A DNA stretch of 64,000 nt from Phocaeicola paurosaccharolyticus JCM 15092. GTDB lineage: Bacteria > Bacteroidota > Bacteroidia > Bacteroidales > Bacteroidaceae. Shown here piece after piece: positions 50,700-59,396 of this stretch (positions are counted from its first letter, which is position 1; each line of letters opens with the position of its first letter). Both the position numbers and the translations under genes were made by a program. The stretch spans positions 176,864 through 240,863 of the forward strand of contig NZ_BAJR01000002.1 in NCBI RefSeq assembly GCF_000613805.1. Reading direction: 5' to 3'. Below the pieces are notes generated by a model, which searched no databases, was not told the DNA's origin, and worked only from the letters and a program-made list of their open reading frames with translations.

Positions 50700-50782
50700 A
50701 ATTTTAATTGATAAGATTCAGTCTGCACCATTGTAGTGTGGACAGCTAGTTTATGCATTTATCAATCAATAAAAATATAATC

Positions 50783-51322
50783 ATGGGACAAACTAAAACC
50801 ACATCTGAGCGAATTTATTCTATGTCTAGCCCAGATGTAATACAAAAATTAAATCTTTCATCAGTTCTAATCTCTGCGAGTGTTTTCATGTTTGGTGTAT
50901 TGTTGTTTCTTTTTATCTGGAAACAGGAAGACTCTTCATCCTTTATAAGCATGACCCTATTTACCATTGGTATTATCTGTTTCCTTTGGTCTATATATAG
51001 AATCTTCTGGCAAAGTAAGGAGTGGGTTTACCTTAAAACAGGTAGCTCAATCAGAGAGGGCTCATGTTTTTTTGACAATGAAAATTTATTGGACCTAATA
51101 AACTGTTTTGATGAAAATTCAATTCAAAACAGTAAAGTTATATGTGCAAAGAAAAGTGGAAATGTAAGGTTGGACTATATGCTATCTAAAGACAATAAGT
51201 TTGCAGCTGTGCAACTATTCCATTTTATTCCTTATACTTATGAACCTGCCTCAAGAATATTTTATCTTACCGGAAAGGATGTAGAAGAATTCGCAATAAA
51301 ACTTATAAATAGTAAATTCTGA
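50783..51322 (+). CDS. inner-membrane protein of unknown function
   Basis: A 179-residue protein starting MGQTKTTSERIYSMSSPDVI. Two membrane helices lie close together (about 25-43 and 55-75, the first VLISASVFMFGVLLFLFIW), followed by a soluble domain of about 100 residues facing the cytosol. The start at 50783 is preferred to an upstream in-frame ATG at 50753 because the shorter N-terminus is well formed. I do not recognise a family. A terminator follows. Confidence 0.65.
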   Translation: MGQTKTTSERIYSMSSPDVIQKLNLSSVLISASVFMFGVLLFLFIWKQEDSSSFISMTLFTIGIICFLWSIYRIFWQSKEWVYLKTGSSIREGSCFFDNENLLDLINCFDENSIQNSKVICAKKSGNVRLDYMLSKDNKFAAVQLFHFIPYTYEPASRIFYLTGKDVEEFAIKLINSKF

Positions 51323-51366
51323 GATATTTTTGTCTTAAATAAGTAATTTATATAATATGAAACTAT

Positions 51367-51412
51367 GCACTCTCCTTTTCATATGAATATGGGGAGTGCT
51401 TTTATTTTTTAT
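51367..51412 (+). terminator. terminator after the two-helix membrane protein
   Basis: GCACTCTCC pairs with GGGGAGTGC (one G-T pair) and is followed by TTTTATTTTTT. Confidence 0.8.
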
Positions 51413-51448
51413 TGTCCAAACAAAATGATTGTATAAACAATTTTACTC

Positions 51449-51456
51449 TATATTTG
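51449..51456 (+). promoter_or_regulatory. -7 promoter box for the glycine-zipper lipoprotein
   Basis: TATATTTG matches TAnnTTTG, 24 bases before the ATG. A TTG 17 bases upstream is a weak -33. Confidence 0.5.
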
Positions 51457-51480
51457 TAATGGTCTTCAAATAATACTATT

Positions 51481-52143
51481 ATGAAAAAATTGTTATTTAT
51501 ATCCTTGATAACTACGTTTTCATTAACTAGTTGTACCTATTGGCAAGGTAATCCTGCAGCAATTCAAGCCGGGGCGTCAATTGGTGGAGTAGTAGGAGCT
51601 ATAATTGGTGATAACGCCGGTGGATATTCCGGATCTCAGTTTGGAGCCCTTATAGGTACTGTTACAGGTGCTGCTGTGGGAAATGCCATAACTACTCCTA
51701 AGAATAACGGAGACTCATATGACGATGGTGATTACTATGTTCAAAATAATAGTTCATCACGCTATTTACCTTCTCAACGAGAATCAGAACCTAATGCTAT
51801 CGTAATTAGTAATATACGTTTTGTGGATGAAAATAGGAACCATATTATTAATGCTGCTGAAAATGGTAAAGTAATATTTGACGTAACAAACGACTCACCT
51901 GTCGCACTTTACAATGTTACTCCTGTTATTTCAGTTTCCGGAGTTAAAAATCTATATGTTTCGCCATCACAGGTAATCTCATACATGGAACCTGGCTCTA
52001 CAATACGTTATACTGCGTCTATTTTATCAGGCAAAAGGATTAAGAATGGAATGGCTGATTTCAACATTTATGCTGTTGACAGCAATGGTGGAGTAAGTGA
52101 CTATCATAGGTTTTCGCTTCCTATTCAGAAAAGAGTGAAATGA
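51481..52143 (+). CDS. glycine-zipper lipoprotein
   Basis: A 220-residue lipoprotein. The signal MKKLLFISLITTFSLTSC ends in a lipobox with Cys18. Residues about 30-70 are a glycine zipper (GASIGGVVGAIIGDNAGG, then GALIGTVTGAAVGNAI) that can form a pair of membrane-inserting helices. The C-terminal half (about 100-220) is a beta-rich domain (AIVISNIRFVDENRNHI) without a clear family name. Similar proteins are envelope-stress or surface proteins; the role here is not known. Confidence 0.82.
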   Translation: MKKLLFISLITTFSLTSCTYWQGNPAAIQAGASIGGVVGAIIGDNAGGYSGSQFGALIGTVTGAAVGNAITTPKNNGDSYDDGDYYVQNNSSSRYLPSQRESEPNAIVISNIRFVDENRNHIINAAENGKVIFDVTNDSPVALYNVTPVISVSGVKNLYVSPSQVISYMEPGSTIRYTASILSGKRIKNGMADFNIYAVDSNGGVSDYHRFSLPIQKRVK

Positions 52144-52473
52144 CCATAATAATCTGATAAATAGATAAATCTGTTATAATATATCTTTTTCTATTCTATA
52201 ATATCAAGGAGTATGGATATTATAGAATGAAAACATGTTTATAATTCTGAATGATTGGAATTAATGTATATGGCTTTATCTTTAATTCAATTATCTGATA
52301 ACAAACAATTCACAATTGAATAAGCAGAGGATAATAATACCAGCTTTTGTTTTGGCTACACTGGGTTGTAAAGCGACAAAATAATATTACTGGTGAAATA
52401 TTTAATCAGTGCTCACTAACGTGGTTAATTTGCCTCAACAATAGCTCTTTGGTAGGTGATTGCTTAAAGAATC
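52144..52473. other. intergenic region between convergent genes
   Basis: No coding frame was seen. It contains a 13-bp perfect inverted repeat (52193-52205 with 52216-52228, 10-base loop) that may stop transcription of the lipoprotein gene. The rest, about 52230-52473, is AT-rich without a recognisable element. Confidence 0.5.
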
Positions 52474-53199
52474 TCAGTTTTTTACGCTTATCCTGGTCCA
52501 AATAAAGCGAGGTATCAATCTCCAGAAGAAAACTATTATGGCATATTTCCAATCAATGATAGCTACTTTCTTCTTCTTTTTGATGGCACTAATTATTTTT
52601 TCTGCAACATACTCAACATTCATCAGCATAGGATATTTATCTTTAGCAAGTAGAGGTGTATCAACAAATCCGGGACGTATGTCTGTAAAATGGATATTAT
52701 ATCCCTTCATGTTCGCTAGCTGTTCCAGTGATTCTATGTAATTGTTCTGGAATCTTTTTGTTGCAGAATAAGCAGGAGCAACTCCGAGTCCCTTTGTTCC
52801 TGCAACAGAACTTATCACGGCAATATGCCCATCTTCATGATTTGTGAAGTAATGGAAGGCTGCTGTAACCATTCTTATAAATCCATTAACATTGGTTACA
52901 GCAGTCTTCATCTCTATCTCTATATCAAGAGAAATATTTTGATATCCTATTCCTGAACATAAAATGAAAAGGTCCATGCCTTGCATCTTATCTATGAGAA
53001 GCATAAGCTTTTCAGCAGCATCCTGTTGCGTTACATCTATCTTCTCATAGAAAACCCTATCAACAGCAAGTTCATGCAGTTTTATAAGTTCTTCTACTCT
53101 TCTCCCTGCTACACCTACACAGTATCCCATTTCAATGTATCTAACAGCCAATTCTCGGCCGATACCTGATGTAGCACCAATTATAAGGACTCTTTTCAT
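52474..53199 (-). CDS. short-chain dehydrogenase/reductase
   Basis: A 241-residue NAD(P)-dependent oxidoreductase. The cofactor loop is GATSGIG (8-14), with catalytic Ser131 in AVISSVAG and Tyr144/Lys148 in YSATK. The C-terminal stretch is basic and aromatic (AIIVFFWRLIPRFIW) and may touch the membrane. The substrate is unknown. It follows the sulfhydrylase gene by 32 bases on the same strand, so the two may be co-transcribed. Confidence 0.92.
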   Translation of the reverse strand: MKRVLIIGATSGIGRELAVRYIEMGYCVGVAGRRVEELIKLHELAVDRVFYEKIDVTQQDAAEKLMLLIDKMQGMDLFILCSGIGYQNISLDIEIEMKTAVTNVNGFIRMVTAAFHYFTNHEDGHIAVISSVAGTKGLGVAPAYSATKRFQNNYIESLEQLANMKGYNIHFTDIRPGFVDTPLLAKDKYPMLMNVEYVAEKIISAIKKKKKVAIIDWKYAIIVFFWRLIPRFIWTRISVKN

Positions 53200-53231
53200 T
53201 GTATTTGTTTAGGAAATTAGATTACCCAATA

Positions 53232-54521
53232 CTATTTTTTAAAGCTTTCAAGAGCTTGTTCCAGATCTCCGATAATATCATTTGCATCTTCAATGCCTAC
53301 AGATAAGCGGATAAGATCAGGAGCTACTCCGGCAGCAATAAGTTGTTCATCTGACATCTGTCTGTGAGTATGGCTTGCAGGATGAAGAACACAAGTCCTT
53401 GCATCAGCTACGTGTGTAACAATTGCTATCATCTTTAATTTATCCATAAACTCTACAGCTTCCTCTCTAGATCCTTTTATACCGAAGGCAACCACACCAC
53501 ATGATCCGTTAGGTAGATATTTTTGAGCCAATTCGTAATATTTACTACTCTTCAGTCCGCAATAGTTCACCCATTTCACATTTGGATTAGCCTCTAGCCA
53601 TTGTGCAACTTTCAGTGCATTCTCACAATGGCGTGGAACTCTAAGATGTAGTGTCTCGAGTCCAAGGTTAAGTAGGAATGAGTTATGTGGAGATGGTATT
53701 GAACCAAGATCTCTCATTAGCTGAGCTGTGATCTTGACAATATATGCATTTTTGCCGAAGGCTTTAGTATATGTAAGTCCATGATATGATTCGTCAGGAG
53801 TAGTAAGTCCAGGAAATTTCTCAGCATGAGCATCCCAATCAAAGTTACCGCTATCTACCACTGCACCTCCAACGCTTGTAGCGTGTCCGTCCATATATTT
53901 TGTAGTAGAGTGAGTAACGATATCAGCTCCCCATTCGAATGGACGGCAGTTTATAGGTGTAGCAAAAGTATTGTCTACGATAAGAGGTACACCATGTTTG
54001 TGAGCTACACGTGCAAATTTTTCAATATCAAGAACATCAATGCTTGGGTTAGATATTGTTTCACCAAACATAGCTTTTGTATTAGGTTGGAATGCTTTGT
54101 CAAGTTCTTCCTCACTCGTGTCAGAATTTACGAAAGTACATTCAATGCCCAACTTCTTCATTGTAACGGCGAATAAATTGAAAGTTCCACCATATATTGT
54201 TGATGAGCAGACCATATGGTCACCTGCCTGACATATATTGAATACGGCATAGAAATTTGCAGCTTGGCCTGAAGATGTTAGTATAGCACCCACACCACCT
54301 TCGAGTTCTGCTATCTTAGATGCTACTGCGTCGTTTGTAGGATTAGCCAATCTTGTATAGAAATAACCTTCATCTTCAAGGTCAAAGAGTCTTGCCATCT
54401 TTTCGCTTGAATCATATTTAAAAGTTGTACTCTGATATATTGGTAAAACTCTGGATTCTCCATTTTTGGGTTTCCAGCCTCCTTGAACGCAAATAGTAGC
54501 TTTACTGACCTCTTTTTTCAT
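53232..54521 (-). CDS. metY: O-acetylhomoserine sulfhydrylase
   Basis: A 429-residue PLP enzyme of the Cys/Met metabolism family that makes homocysteine (or related thioethers) from O-acetylhomoserine and sulfide. The PLP lysine is Lys208 in THSTTKYMDGH; the N-terminus TICVQGGWKPKNGESRVLPI and GYFYTRLANPTN are characteristic of the MetY branch and its length fits. A -7 box lies at 54569-54576. Confidence 0.93.
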   Translation of the reverse strand: MKKEVSKATICVQGGWKPKNGESRVLPIYQSTTFKYDSSEKMARLFDLEDEGYFYTRLANPTNDAVASKIAELEGGVGAILTSSGQAANFYAVFNICQAGDHMVCSSTIYGGTFNLFAVTMKKLGIECTFVNSDTSEEELDKAFQPNTKAMFGETISNPSIDVLDIEKFARVAHKHGVPLIVDNTFATPINCRPFEWGADIVTHSTTKYMDGHATSVGGAVVDSGNFDWDAHAEKFPGLTTPDESYHGLTYTKAFGKNAYIVKITAQLMRDLGSIPSPHNSFLLNLGLETLHLRVPRHCENALKVAQWLEANPNVKWVNYCGLKSSKYYELAQKYLPNGSCGVVAFGIKGSREEAVEFMDKLKMIAIVTHVADARTCVLHPASHTHRQMSDEQLIAAGVAPDLIRLSVGIEDANDIIGDLEQALESFKK

Positions 54522-54568
54522 AATTATAATATCATGTTAAGTTTTGATATATAGTAATAAATTGTATG

Positions 54569-54576
54569 CAAAATTA
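54569..54576 (-). promoter_or_regulatory. metY: -7 promoter box of metY
   Basis: TAATTTTG on the minus strand, 47 bases before the ATG. No riboswitch-like structure fits in the 125-base spacer shared with the thioesterase gene. Confidence 0.5.
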
Positions 54577-54591
54577 AGAATAATAAATCAT

Positions 54592-54626
54592 TTTGTGACT
54601 CTATAACCTAAAAAGTATTATCTTTG
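54592..54626 (+). promoter_or_regulatory. promoter of the thioesterase gene
   Basis: TTTG at 54592-54595 and TATCTTTG at 54619-54626. The 23-base spacer is a little long. It is divergent from the metY promoter. Confidence 0.5.
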
Positions 54627-54646
54627 GTCGTTTTTTAAAGAGAGAT

Positions 54647-55093
54647 ATGGATATCAAACAAAGATTAAGGCACAGAATGCCTGTACAGATTCGTTTCAGC
54701 GATGTTGATCAATTCGGACACATGAATAATTCTGTATATTTTTCGCTTTACGATTTAGCAAAAACAACATATATTAACGACGTATTAGGTAAAAATGATT
54801 GGAAGAGGACTGCTATTGTAGTAGCAAATATCAATGCCAATTTTTTTGCCCCTGTATACTTTTCAGATGATATAGTTATTGAGACAAGTATCGTCCATAT
54901 GGGTCATACCAGTTTCACTCTTTTACAGAGAGCTGTATGTGATAGGACAGGAGATGTGAGATGTGAGTGTCGCACTGTAATGGTATATTTTGATCTTCAA
55001 ATAAAGGAACCAGCAGTTCTATCTGATGAGTACAAAAGGCTTATCTCCGAATATGAAGGGAAGAGTCTTGCTGAATTATCTGAAAGAAAATAA
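54647..55093 (+). CDS. acyl-CoA thioesterase (hotdog fold)
   Basis: A 148-residue enzyme of the 4-hydroxybenzoyl-CoA thioesterase group. The active-site region RFSDVDQFGHMNNSVYFSLY carries the conserved aspartate and the HMNN turn. It hydrolyses acyl-CoA of unknown chain. Its transcript ends at the hairpin at 55098-55130. Confidence 0.9.
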   Translation: MDIKQRLRHRMPVQIRFSDVDQFGHMNNSVYFSLYDLAKTTYINDVLGKNDWKRTAIVVANINANFFAPVYFSDDIVIETSIVHMGHTSFTLLQRAVCDRTGDVRCECRTVMVYFDLQIKEPAVLSDEYKRLISEYEGKSLAELSERK

Positions 55094-55097
55094 AAGA

Positions 55098-55130
55098 GCG
55101 CTTCAAAATAATTTATCATTATTGAAGCGC
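55098..55130. terminator. bidirectional terminator
   Basis: GCGCTTCAA pairs with TTGAAGCGC, with further pairing inside (AATAAT/ATTATT). T-rich and A-rich flanks suit the convergent thioesterase and alcohol dehydrogenase genes. Confidence 0.8.
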
Positions 55131-55163
55131 ACTTAAATTTTTCATAACAATGGTGGATAAATC

Positions 55164-56336
55164 TTATTTATAAGATTTGTCATATATTTCTATGATTTCA
55201 TCATCTGTAAGTGGACGTGGATCGAATGAGAATAAACCTCCCATCGTATCGCGTGCATTTTGCATAAGTCTGGTGGAATCTTCCCTCTTCACACCATAGT
55301 CGCTCAACTTCAAGTCGTACACACCACACTCTTTTTGCATAACCTTAAGAGCATCAATGAAATCAGAAGGTCTGTTACTCTTTTTCTCAGTCATTACCTC
55401 AGCCATCTTCATATATCTCTTCATACAATCATTTCTGAAAGTCTCGAAATATGCTAAAGACAAAGATATAAGTCCTGCACCATGAGGCAAAGTTGGATAG
55501 TAGGCACTCAGCGCATGTTCCATTGAGTGCTCAGAAATACAGCTGGATGTGCTTTCAACCATTCCTGCAAGAGTGCTGGCCCATGCAACTTTTGCTCTAG
55601 CCTTGAGGTCTCGTCCGTCATGTACAGCCGAAGGCAGGTACTTGTAAAGAAGTCTGATAGCTTCCAAAGCATATAGATCACTTATAGGAGTGGCTATATT
55701 AGCGATAAAACCTTCAGCGGCATGGAAAAATGCATCAAAACCTTGGAAAGCAGTATATTTTGGAGGGATAGAGATCATTAGTTCTGGGTCCACAATAGAT
55801 AGTTTAGGGAATGTCAACTCATTTCCGAAACCTATCTTTTCTTGACATTGCTCGTTTGTAATTACTGTCCAGGGATCCATCTCGGTACCTGTACCTGCAG
55901 TAGTAGGTATAGCTACTATGGGAAGAACCTTTGTTACAGGCTTACCTTTTCCGGAGCCTCCGATAACATAGTCCCAATAATCCCCGCTATTGCATGCCAT
56001 AACTGCTATCGCCTTAGCTGAATCAATAGAGCTACCTCCGCCTAGACCAATAATAAAGTCACATCCACATTTCCTGCATATTTCAGCAGCTTCCATAATA
56101 TGTCCTTTTGTTGGGTTAGGAAGAATATGGTCGTAAATCTCAAATTCAGTTTTGTTAAGCACCAATTGTTCAGTCACTTTATCCAAATGACCATATTTCC
56201 TCATCGAGTTTCCAGATGATATAACAATTAATGCCTTTTTGCCAGGCAACGTCTCAGTTGATAACTTGCTGATTTCCCCACATCCAAAAATAAGTTTTGT
56301 AGGAAGATTTAGAGTAAATACCGGATTTGCTTTCAT
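55164..56336 (-). CDS. iron-containing alcohol dehydrogenase
   Basis: A 390-residue group III alcohol dehydrogenase. The NAD(P) site is GGGSSIDSAKA (99-109). The metal ligands appear in GFDAFFHAAEG (Asp201, His205), SEHSMEHALSAY and LPHGAG. It is closest to butanol dehydrogenase-like enzymes that reduce aldehydes during fermentation or detoxification; the substrate is uncertain. A -7 box is at 56366-56373. Confidence 0.92.
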   Translation of the reverse strand: MKANPVFTLNLPTKLIFGCGEISKLSTETLPGKKALIVISSGNSMRKYGHLDKVTEQLVLNKTEFEIYDHILPNPTKGHIMEAAEICRKCGCDFIIGLGGGSSIDSAKAIAVMACNSGDYWDYVIGGSGKGKPVTKVLPIVAIPTTAGTGTEMDPWTVITNEQCQEKIGFGNELTFPKLSIVDPELMISIPPKYTAFQGFDAFFHAAEGFIANIATPISDLYALEAIRLLYKYLPSAVHDGRDLKARAKVAWASTLAGMVESTSSCISEHSMEHALSAYYPTLPHGAGLISLSLAYFETFRNDCMKRYMKMAEVMTEKKSNRPSDFIDALKVMQKECGVYDLKLSDYGVKREDSTRLMQNARDTMGGLFSFDPRPLTDDEIIEIYDKSYK

Positions 56337-56365
56337 GTCTTATTACTTTAAAGTTACACTAATAA

Positions 56366-56373
56366 CAAATATA
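56366..56373 (-). promoter_or_regulatory. -7 promoter box of the alcohol dehydrogenase gene
   Basis: TATATTTG on the minus strand, 29 bases before the ATG at 56336. No exact -33 element. Confidence 0.45.
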
Positions 56374-56443
56374 AACAAATATTGATTGATTGTATATTCT
56401 AATTAGATAAATTAAGATTCATAATAGATAAAAAACAAAAAGC

Positions 56444-56929
56444 CTAGAGTAAGTTATCTAAAGTAATTAAATTGGCTCCTTTGCTTTCGTAGTATTTAAG
56501 CATCTCTGCAATTTTATTTTTATTGTAGCTGGTGATGCAGTCGGAAAGGACATTTACTTTATAGTTAGATTTACTCATATTGTAACAGGTTGATTTCACG
56601 CATTCTGTGGCATCAGCTCCAGCAATGTAGAACTCCTTTATACCGTTTGCATTAATGTAGTCAACGAATTCCTCACTGGTGAGAGCATTGGCTTTTGTCT
56701 TTGTGAAAATATTCTCTGTTACAATTTTCATCTCCGGAACAAATTCAGAACCGCGTGTATCGTGTTTGAATGTCCTTGTTCCCGGTGTTATATTCTCATG
56801 TCTGATGAATATAACGTCAATGTTATTATTCACAGCCCAATTTATTGCAGCATTAACGTTATCAATTATCTCTCTGTAATTTTTAGTAATATCATTCTGA
56901 AGGTCGATTACTACTAGTGCTTTTTCCAT
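56444..56929 (-). CDS. isochorismatase-family cysteine hydrolase
   Basis: A 161-residue hydrolase. The triad is Asp9 (VVIDLQND), a lysine in TKTKANAL (about 77-79) and Cys110 in GADATECVKSTC. Relatives hydrolyse nicotinamide, isochorismate or other small amides; the reaction here cannot be told. It precedes the alcohol dehydrogenase gene on the same strand with a 107-base gap that holds the latter's promoter box, so they are probably separate transcripts. Confidence 0.9.
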   Translation of the reverse strand: MEKALVVIDLQNDITKNYREIIDNVNAAINWAVNNNIDVIFIRHENITPGTRTFKHDTRGSEFVPEMKIVTENIFTKTKANALTSEEFVDYINANGIKEFYIAGADATECVKSTCYNMSKSNYKVNVLSDCITSYNKNKIAEMLKYYESKGANLITLDNLL

Positions 56930-57299
56930 TATTTTCTTATTTTTTGTTGTTGGTAATTATTCTTAAAAGAGCCTATTTCTATAAATTAGATGTCATCCTT
57001 GATATGATGTACGAAATGATTTGCAAAAATAGTAATAATATTTGTTGTAACTTATTACTACTAAAATATCATTTAAAAAAGTAAGATGAAATGTCCATAA
57101 TATTCATTGCACATGCAATTATTCTGAATAATAGTTAGCTCAATTTTTTCAATAAAGAATACATTTCAATAGAATTCCTTGTAAATCGAACCTGCAAATG
57201 GCAGTAGATTCTAAAGGAACGAATCCAAAGAAGTAAAGAAGATAAGGAACAATTATTTTTTAGGAAAATGAGACTTTCCGTTCCTGTTGCCTTACAGTG
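56930..57299. other. intergenic region
   Basis: A minus-strand TATTTTTG box (57024-57031) could serve the cysteine hydrolase. The rest, up to the tRNA-Pro 3' end, is AT-rich; no coding frame or RNA gene was recognised. Confidence 0.4.
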
Positions 57300-57372
57300 T
57301 CGGAATGAGGCGACTCGAACGCCCGACCCCTACGTCCCGAACGTAGTGCGCTACCAACTGCGCTACATTCCG
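57300..57372 (-). tRNA. tRNA-Pro (CGG)
   Basis: A 73-base cloverleaf on the minus strand with acceptor CGGAATG/CATTCCG, anticodon CGG in loop TTCGGGA and T-loop TTCGAGT. Discriminator A. A TAACTTTG box lies 15 bases upstream. Confidence 0.96.
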
Positions 57373-57387
57373 ATGCTGTTTGCACGG

Positions 57388-57395
57388 CAAAGTTA
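57388..57395 (-). promoter_or_regulatory. -7 promoter box of tRNA-Pro
   Basis: TAACTTTG on the minus strand, matching TAnnTTTG, directly before tRNA-Pro. It faces away from the tRNA-Phe promoter. Confidence 0.6.
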
Positions 57396-57434
57396 TTCTA
57401 TTTTTTGAAAAAAGGAAATAAATATTGTCGAATA

Positions 57435-57465
57435 TTTGTGTATATAAAAATAATACCTACCTTTG
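57435..57465 (+). promoter_or_regulatory. promoter of tRNA-Phe
   Basis: TTTG at 57435-57438, exactly 19 bases, and TACCTTTG at 57458-57465. A full match to the Bacteroidetes promoter. Confidence 0.8.
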
Positions 57466-57481
57466 CAACCGCAAAACAAAA

Positions 57482-57554
57482 GGTGCCATAGCTCAGTTGG
57501 TAGAGCAAAGGACTGAAAATCCTTGTGTCCCCGGTTCGATTCCTGGTGGCACCA
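57482..57554 (+). tRNA. tRNA-Phe (GAA), probable island integration site
   Basis: A 73-base cloverleaf with acceptor GGTGCCA/TGGCACC, anticodon GAA in loop TGAAAAT and T-loop TTCGATT. Discriminator A. The integrase gene starts 254 bases downstream, which marks the 3' end of this tRNA as the likely attachment site. Confidence 0.97.
57530..57554 (+). other. putative attL core in the 3' end of tRNA-Phe
   Basis: The T-arm and acceptor end of tRNA-Phe are the usual crossover target of tRNA-directed tyrosine integrases. The second copy would be at the far end of the island, outside the window, so the exact core cannot be seen. Position is inference. Confidence 0.3.
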
Positions 57555-57579
57555 CTTAAGAAGAGTAGCAAAACAAAGC

Positions 57580-57620
57580 AAATCCCTGAAACATAGACAG
57601 TTTCGGGGATTTTTCTTTTT
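57580..57620 (+). terminator. terminator after tRNA-Phe
   Basis: AATCCCTGAAAC pairs with GTTTCGGGGATT (one G-T pair) and is followed by TTTTCTTTTT. Confidence 0.85.
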
Positions 57621-57778
57621 AGGGCAACCCCTTGAAAATGGCAGAAAATAACGGTTTATAGAACATTTATCTTTGTTCATTCATATGCTTTTTATTTGGC
57701 GCAAAAAAAGCAAACGAAACAGTATCTAATGTGTTGATTTTCCGAATTTTGCATACCGACAATCTCGTTTCATTTCCT

Positions 57779-57786
57779 TAATTTTG
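57779..57786 (+). promoter_or_regulatory. -7 promoter box of the integrase gene
   Basis: TAATTTTG matches TAnnTTTG, 21 bases before the ATG. The -33 element is not clear. Confidence 0.45.
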
Positions 57787-57807
57787 AAACATTAAAATAG
57801 AGGTAAT

Positions 57808-59031
57808 ATGAAGCAAGAAATGATGAATGTTTTGGTCTACATTATTAAGACCCGAAAATTGAGAAACGGAGAATGCCCGGTACTACTTAGGGTTACTATT
57901 GACGGGGTTTACAGCGACATTCGTATTAACCGCAGCGTTAAAGATGAAATCTGGGATGCTAAATTAGGAATGTGCCGGGGAAAGAGCCGGGAGGCTAACG
58001 AACTGAACGATTATATCCGCAACCTCCATACCCGCCTGTATGAAATTCATCGGAACATGGTATTACAGGACGAGTATTTTACCCCCGAAATTTTACTGAA
58101 AAAACTCTTTAATAAGGAAACAACTAAAACCGTCCTTACATTTTTCAAAGAGCATAATGAAGATTGCAGACGACGCATCGGATTGGATTATGCCTACTCC
58201 ACCATTAACCGATACGATAACTGCTATAAATCGCTGCAAACTGTTATCGAGAAAGAGTGCGGGAAATCCGATATAACTTTTACCGAGTTTACTTCCCAGT
58301 TTATTCGTAAATACGAACTCTACCTGACAGTTGATAAGGGATTAAGCCCTAACACCCTTGTTCGGTATATGAAAGTAATAAAAAAGGTAAGTACCCTTGC
58401 TTTGGCTACCGGATTATTGAAAAGTGATCCTTTTGTGGGGATGCGGTTCAAACAGGCAAAAACCAATCCGGTTTTCCTTACCAAAGAGGAACTTGATATA
58501 GTTACAAACAAAAAATTCACCCTGCCGAGAGTTGCATTAGTCCGTGATGTGTTTGTGTTCTGCTGTTACACAGGCCTTGCATTCATAGATGTGAGCAACT
58601 TAAAGAAGGAGCATATTGTCTTAGATAACGAGGGGACTTATTGGATTCGTAAGTCGAGGGAGAAAACCGAAAATATGTGCGACATCCCATTGCTTGATAT
58701 TCCGTTGGGAATAATTCGCCGATATGAAAATCATAGAATGTGCAAGTCAAAAGGTATTCTGCTTCCGGTTATGTGTAATCAGAAGATGAATTCCTACTTG
58801 AAGGAAATTACCGATTTCTGCGGGATTGACAAGGACGTTACCACGCACACAGCTCGTCACACCTTTGCGACAACGGTTACGCTGGCTAATGGGGTTGCGC
58901 TTACAAATGTTGCCCGTATGTTGGGACATACCAGTACAAGAATGACGGAGCATTACGCAAAAGTACTTAGCCACAACATCTATTCCGACATGAAAAAGGT
59001 TCAAACTAAAATAAGCATGAGTGAGATTTAA
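57808..59031 (+). CDS. tyrosine integrase of a Bacteroidetes mobile element
   Basis: A 407-residue site-specific recombinase. The N-terminal arm-binding domain (about 1-100), the SAM-like core-binding domain (about 105-205) and the catalytic domain follow in order. Catalytic residues visible are Lys286, His347 and Arg350 (HTARHTFA), His374 (MLGHTS) and nucleophile Tyr383 (EHYAKV). The position of the first arginine is occupied by Ala258 in YTGLAFIDV; this loss is known in integrases of Bacteroides conjugative transposons such as IntDOT. It is next to tRNA-Phe and presumably integrates the island there. Confidence 0.93.
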   Translation: MKQEMMNVLVYIIKTRKLRNGECPVLLRVTIDGVYSDIRINRSVKDEIWDAKLGMCRGKSREANELNDYIRNLHTRLYEIHRNMVLQDEYFTPEILLKKLFNKETTKTVLTFFKEHNEDCRRRIGLDYAYSTINRYDNCYKSLQTVIEKECGKSDITFTEFTSQFIRKYELYLTVDKGLSPNTLVRYMKVIKKVSTLALATGLLKSDPFVGMRFKQAKTNPVFLTKEELDIVTNKKFTLPRVALVRDVFVFCCYTGLAFIDVSNLKKEHIVLDNEGTYWIRKSREKTENMCDIPLLDIPLGIIRRYENHRMCKSKGILLPVMCNQKMNSYLKEITDFCGIDKDVTTHTARHTFATTVTLANGVALTNVARMLGHTSTRMTEHYAKVLSHNIYSDMKKVQTKISMSEI

Positions 59032-59041
59032 TAAATTGACT

Positions 59042-59079
59042 AACAGCAAAGGCTATCCGGAAAGATAGCCTTTGCTGTT
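59042..59079. terminator. bidirectional terminator between integrase and excisionase-like genes
   Basis: The perfect 16-bp stem AACAGCAAAGGCTATC and complement around a 6-base loop lies between convergent genes. The flanks are only weakly T-rich. Confidence 0.8.
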
Positions 59080-59081
59080 GT

Positions 59082-59396
59082 TTAGAATATCTTGCGATAA
59101 CTGTCTTTCAGCATTTTTTCAATATCAGATTCCTTATATAAGACTTTTGCCCCAATTTGATAATAGGGTATCTTGCCCTCGCTCCTGTAATCCTGTAAAG
59201 CCCTTCTGCTGATTTTTAAGCGTTCGGACAATTCCTTATCTGTTAAATACCTATCTCCGTTTAAGGTAGGTCTGCATTTTTTCGCAAGCACTTCAACCTT
59301 ATCCAACATCCGGTCAATGGATTCAAAAAAGACTGCGATTTGAGGCGTAGCTTTCGTTATAAGGCTATTTTGATTCTCTGCATTCTTATTTTCCAT
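59082..59396 (-). CDS. excisionase-like helix-turn-helix protein
   Basis: A 104-residue protein. The C-terminal half is a winged helix-turn-helix of the excisionase/MerR-like HTH_17 type: YLTDKELSERLKISRRALQD then YRSEGKIPYYQIGAKVLYKE. The N-terminal half is a helical region without a family name. Pairs of such small genes beside the integrase are a hallmark of Bacteroides integrative elements, where they control excision. It overlaps the upstream HTH gene by 11 bases. Confidence 0.85.
   Translation of the reverse strand: MENKNAENQNSLITKATPQIAVFFESIDRMLDKVEVLAKKCRPTLNGDRYLTDKELSERLKISRRALQDYRSEGKIPYYQIGAKVLYKESDIEKMLKDSYRKIF

Noticed and set aside
54522..54646. a riboswitch before metY
   Set aside because: The spacer is only 125 bases, is shared by two divergent promoters and shows no stem arrangement of a known SAM riboswitch.
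57393..57680. 95-aa minus-strand frame over tRNA-Phe
   Set aside because: It is the antisense of tRNA-Phe and its terminator (QESNRGHKDFQSFALPTELW) and has no gene-like context.
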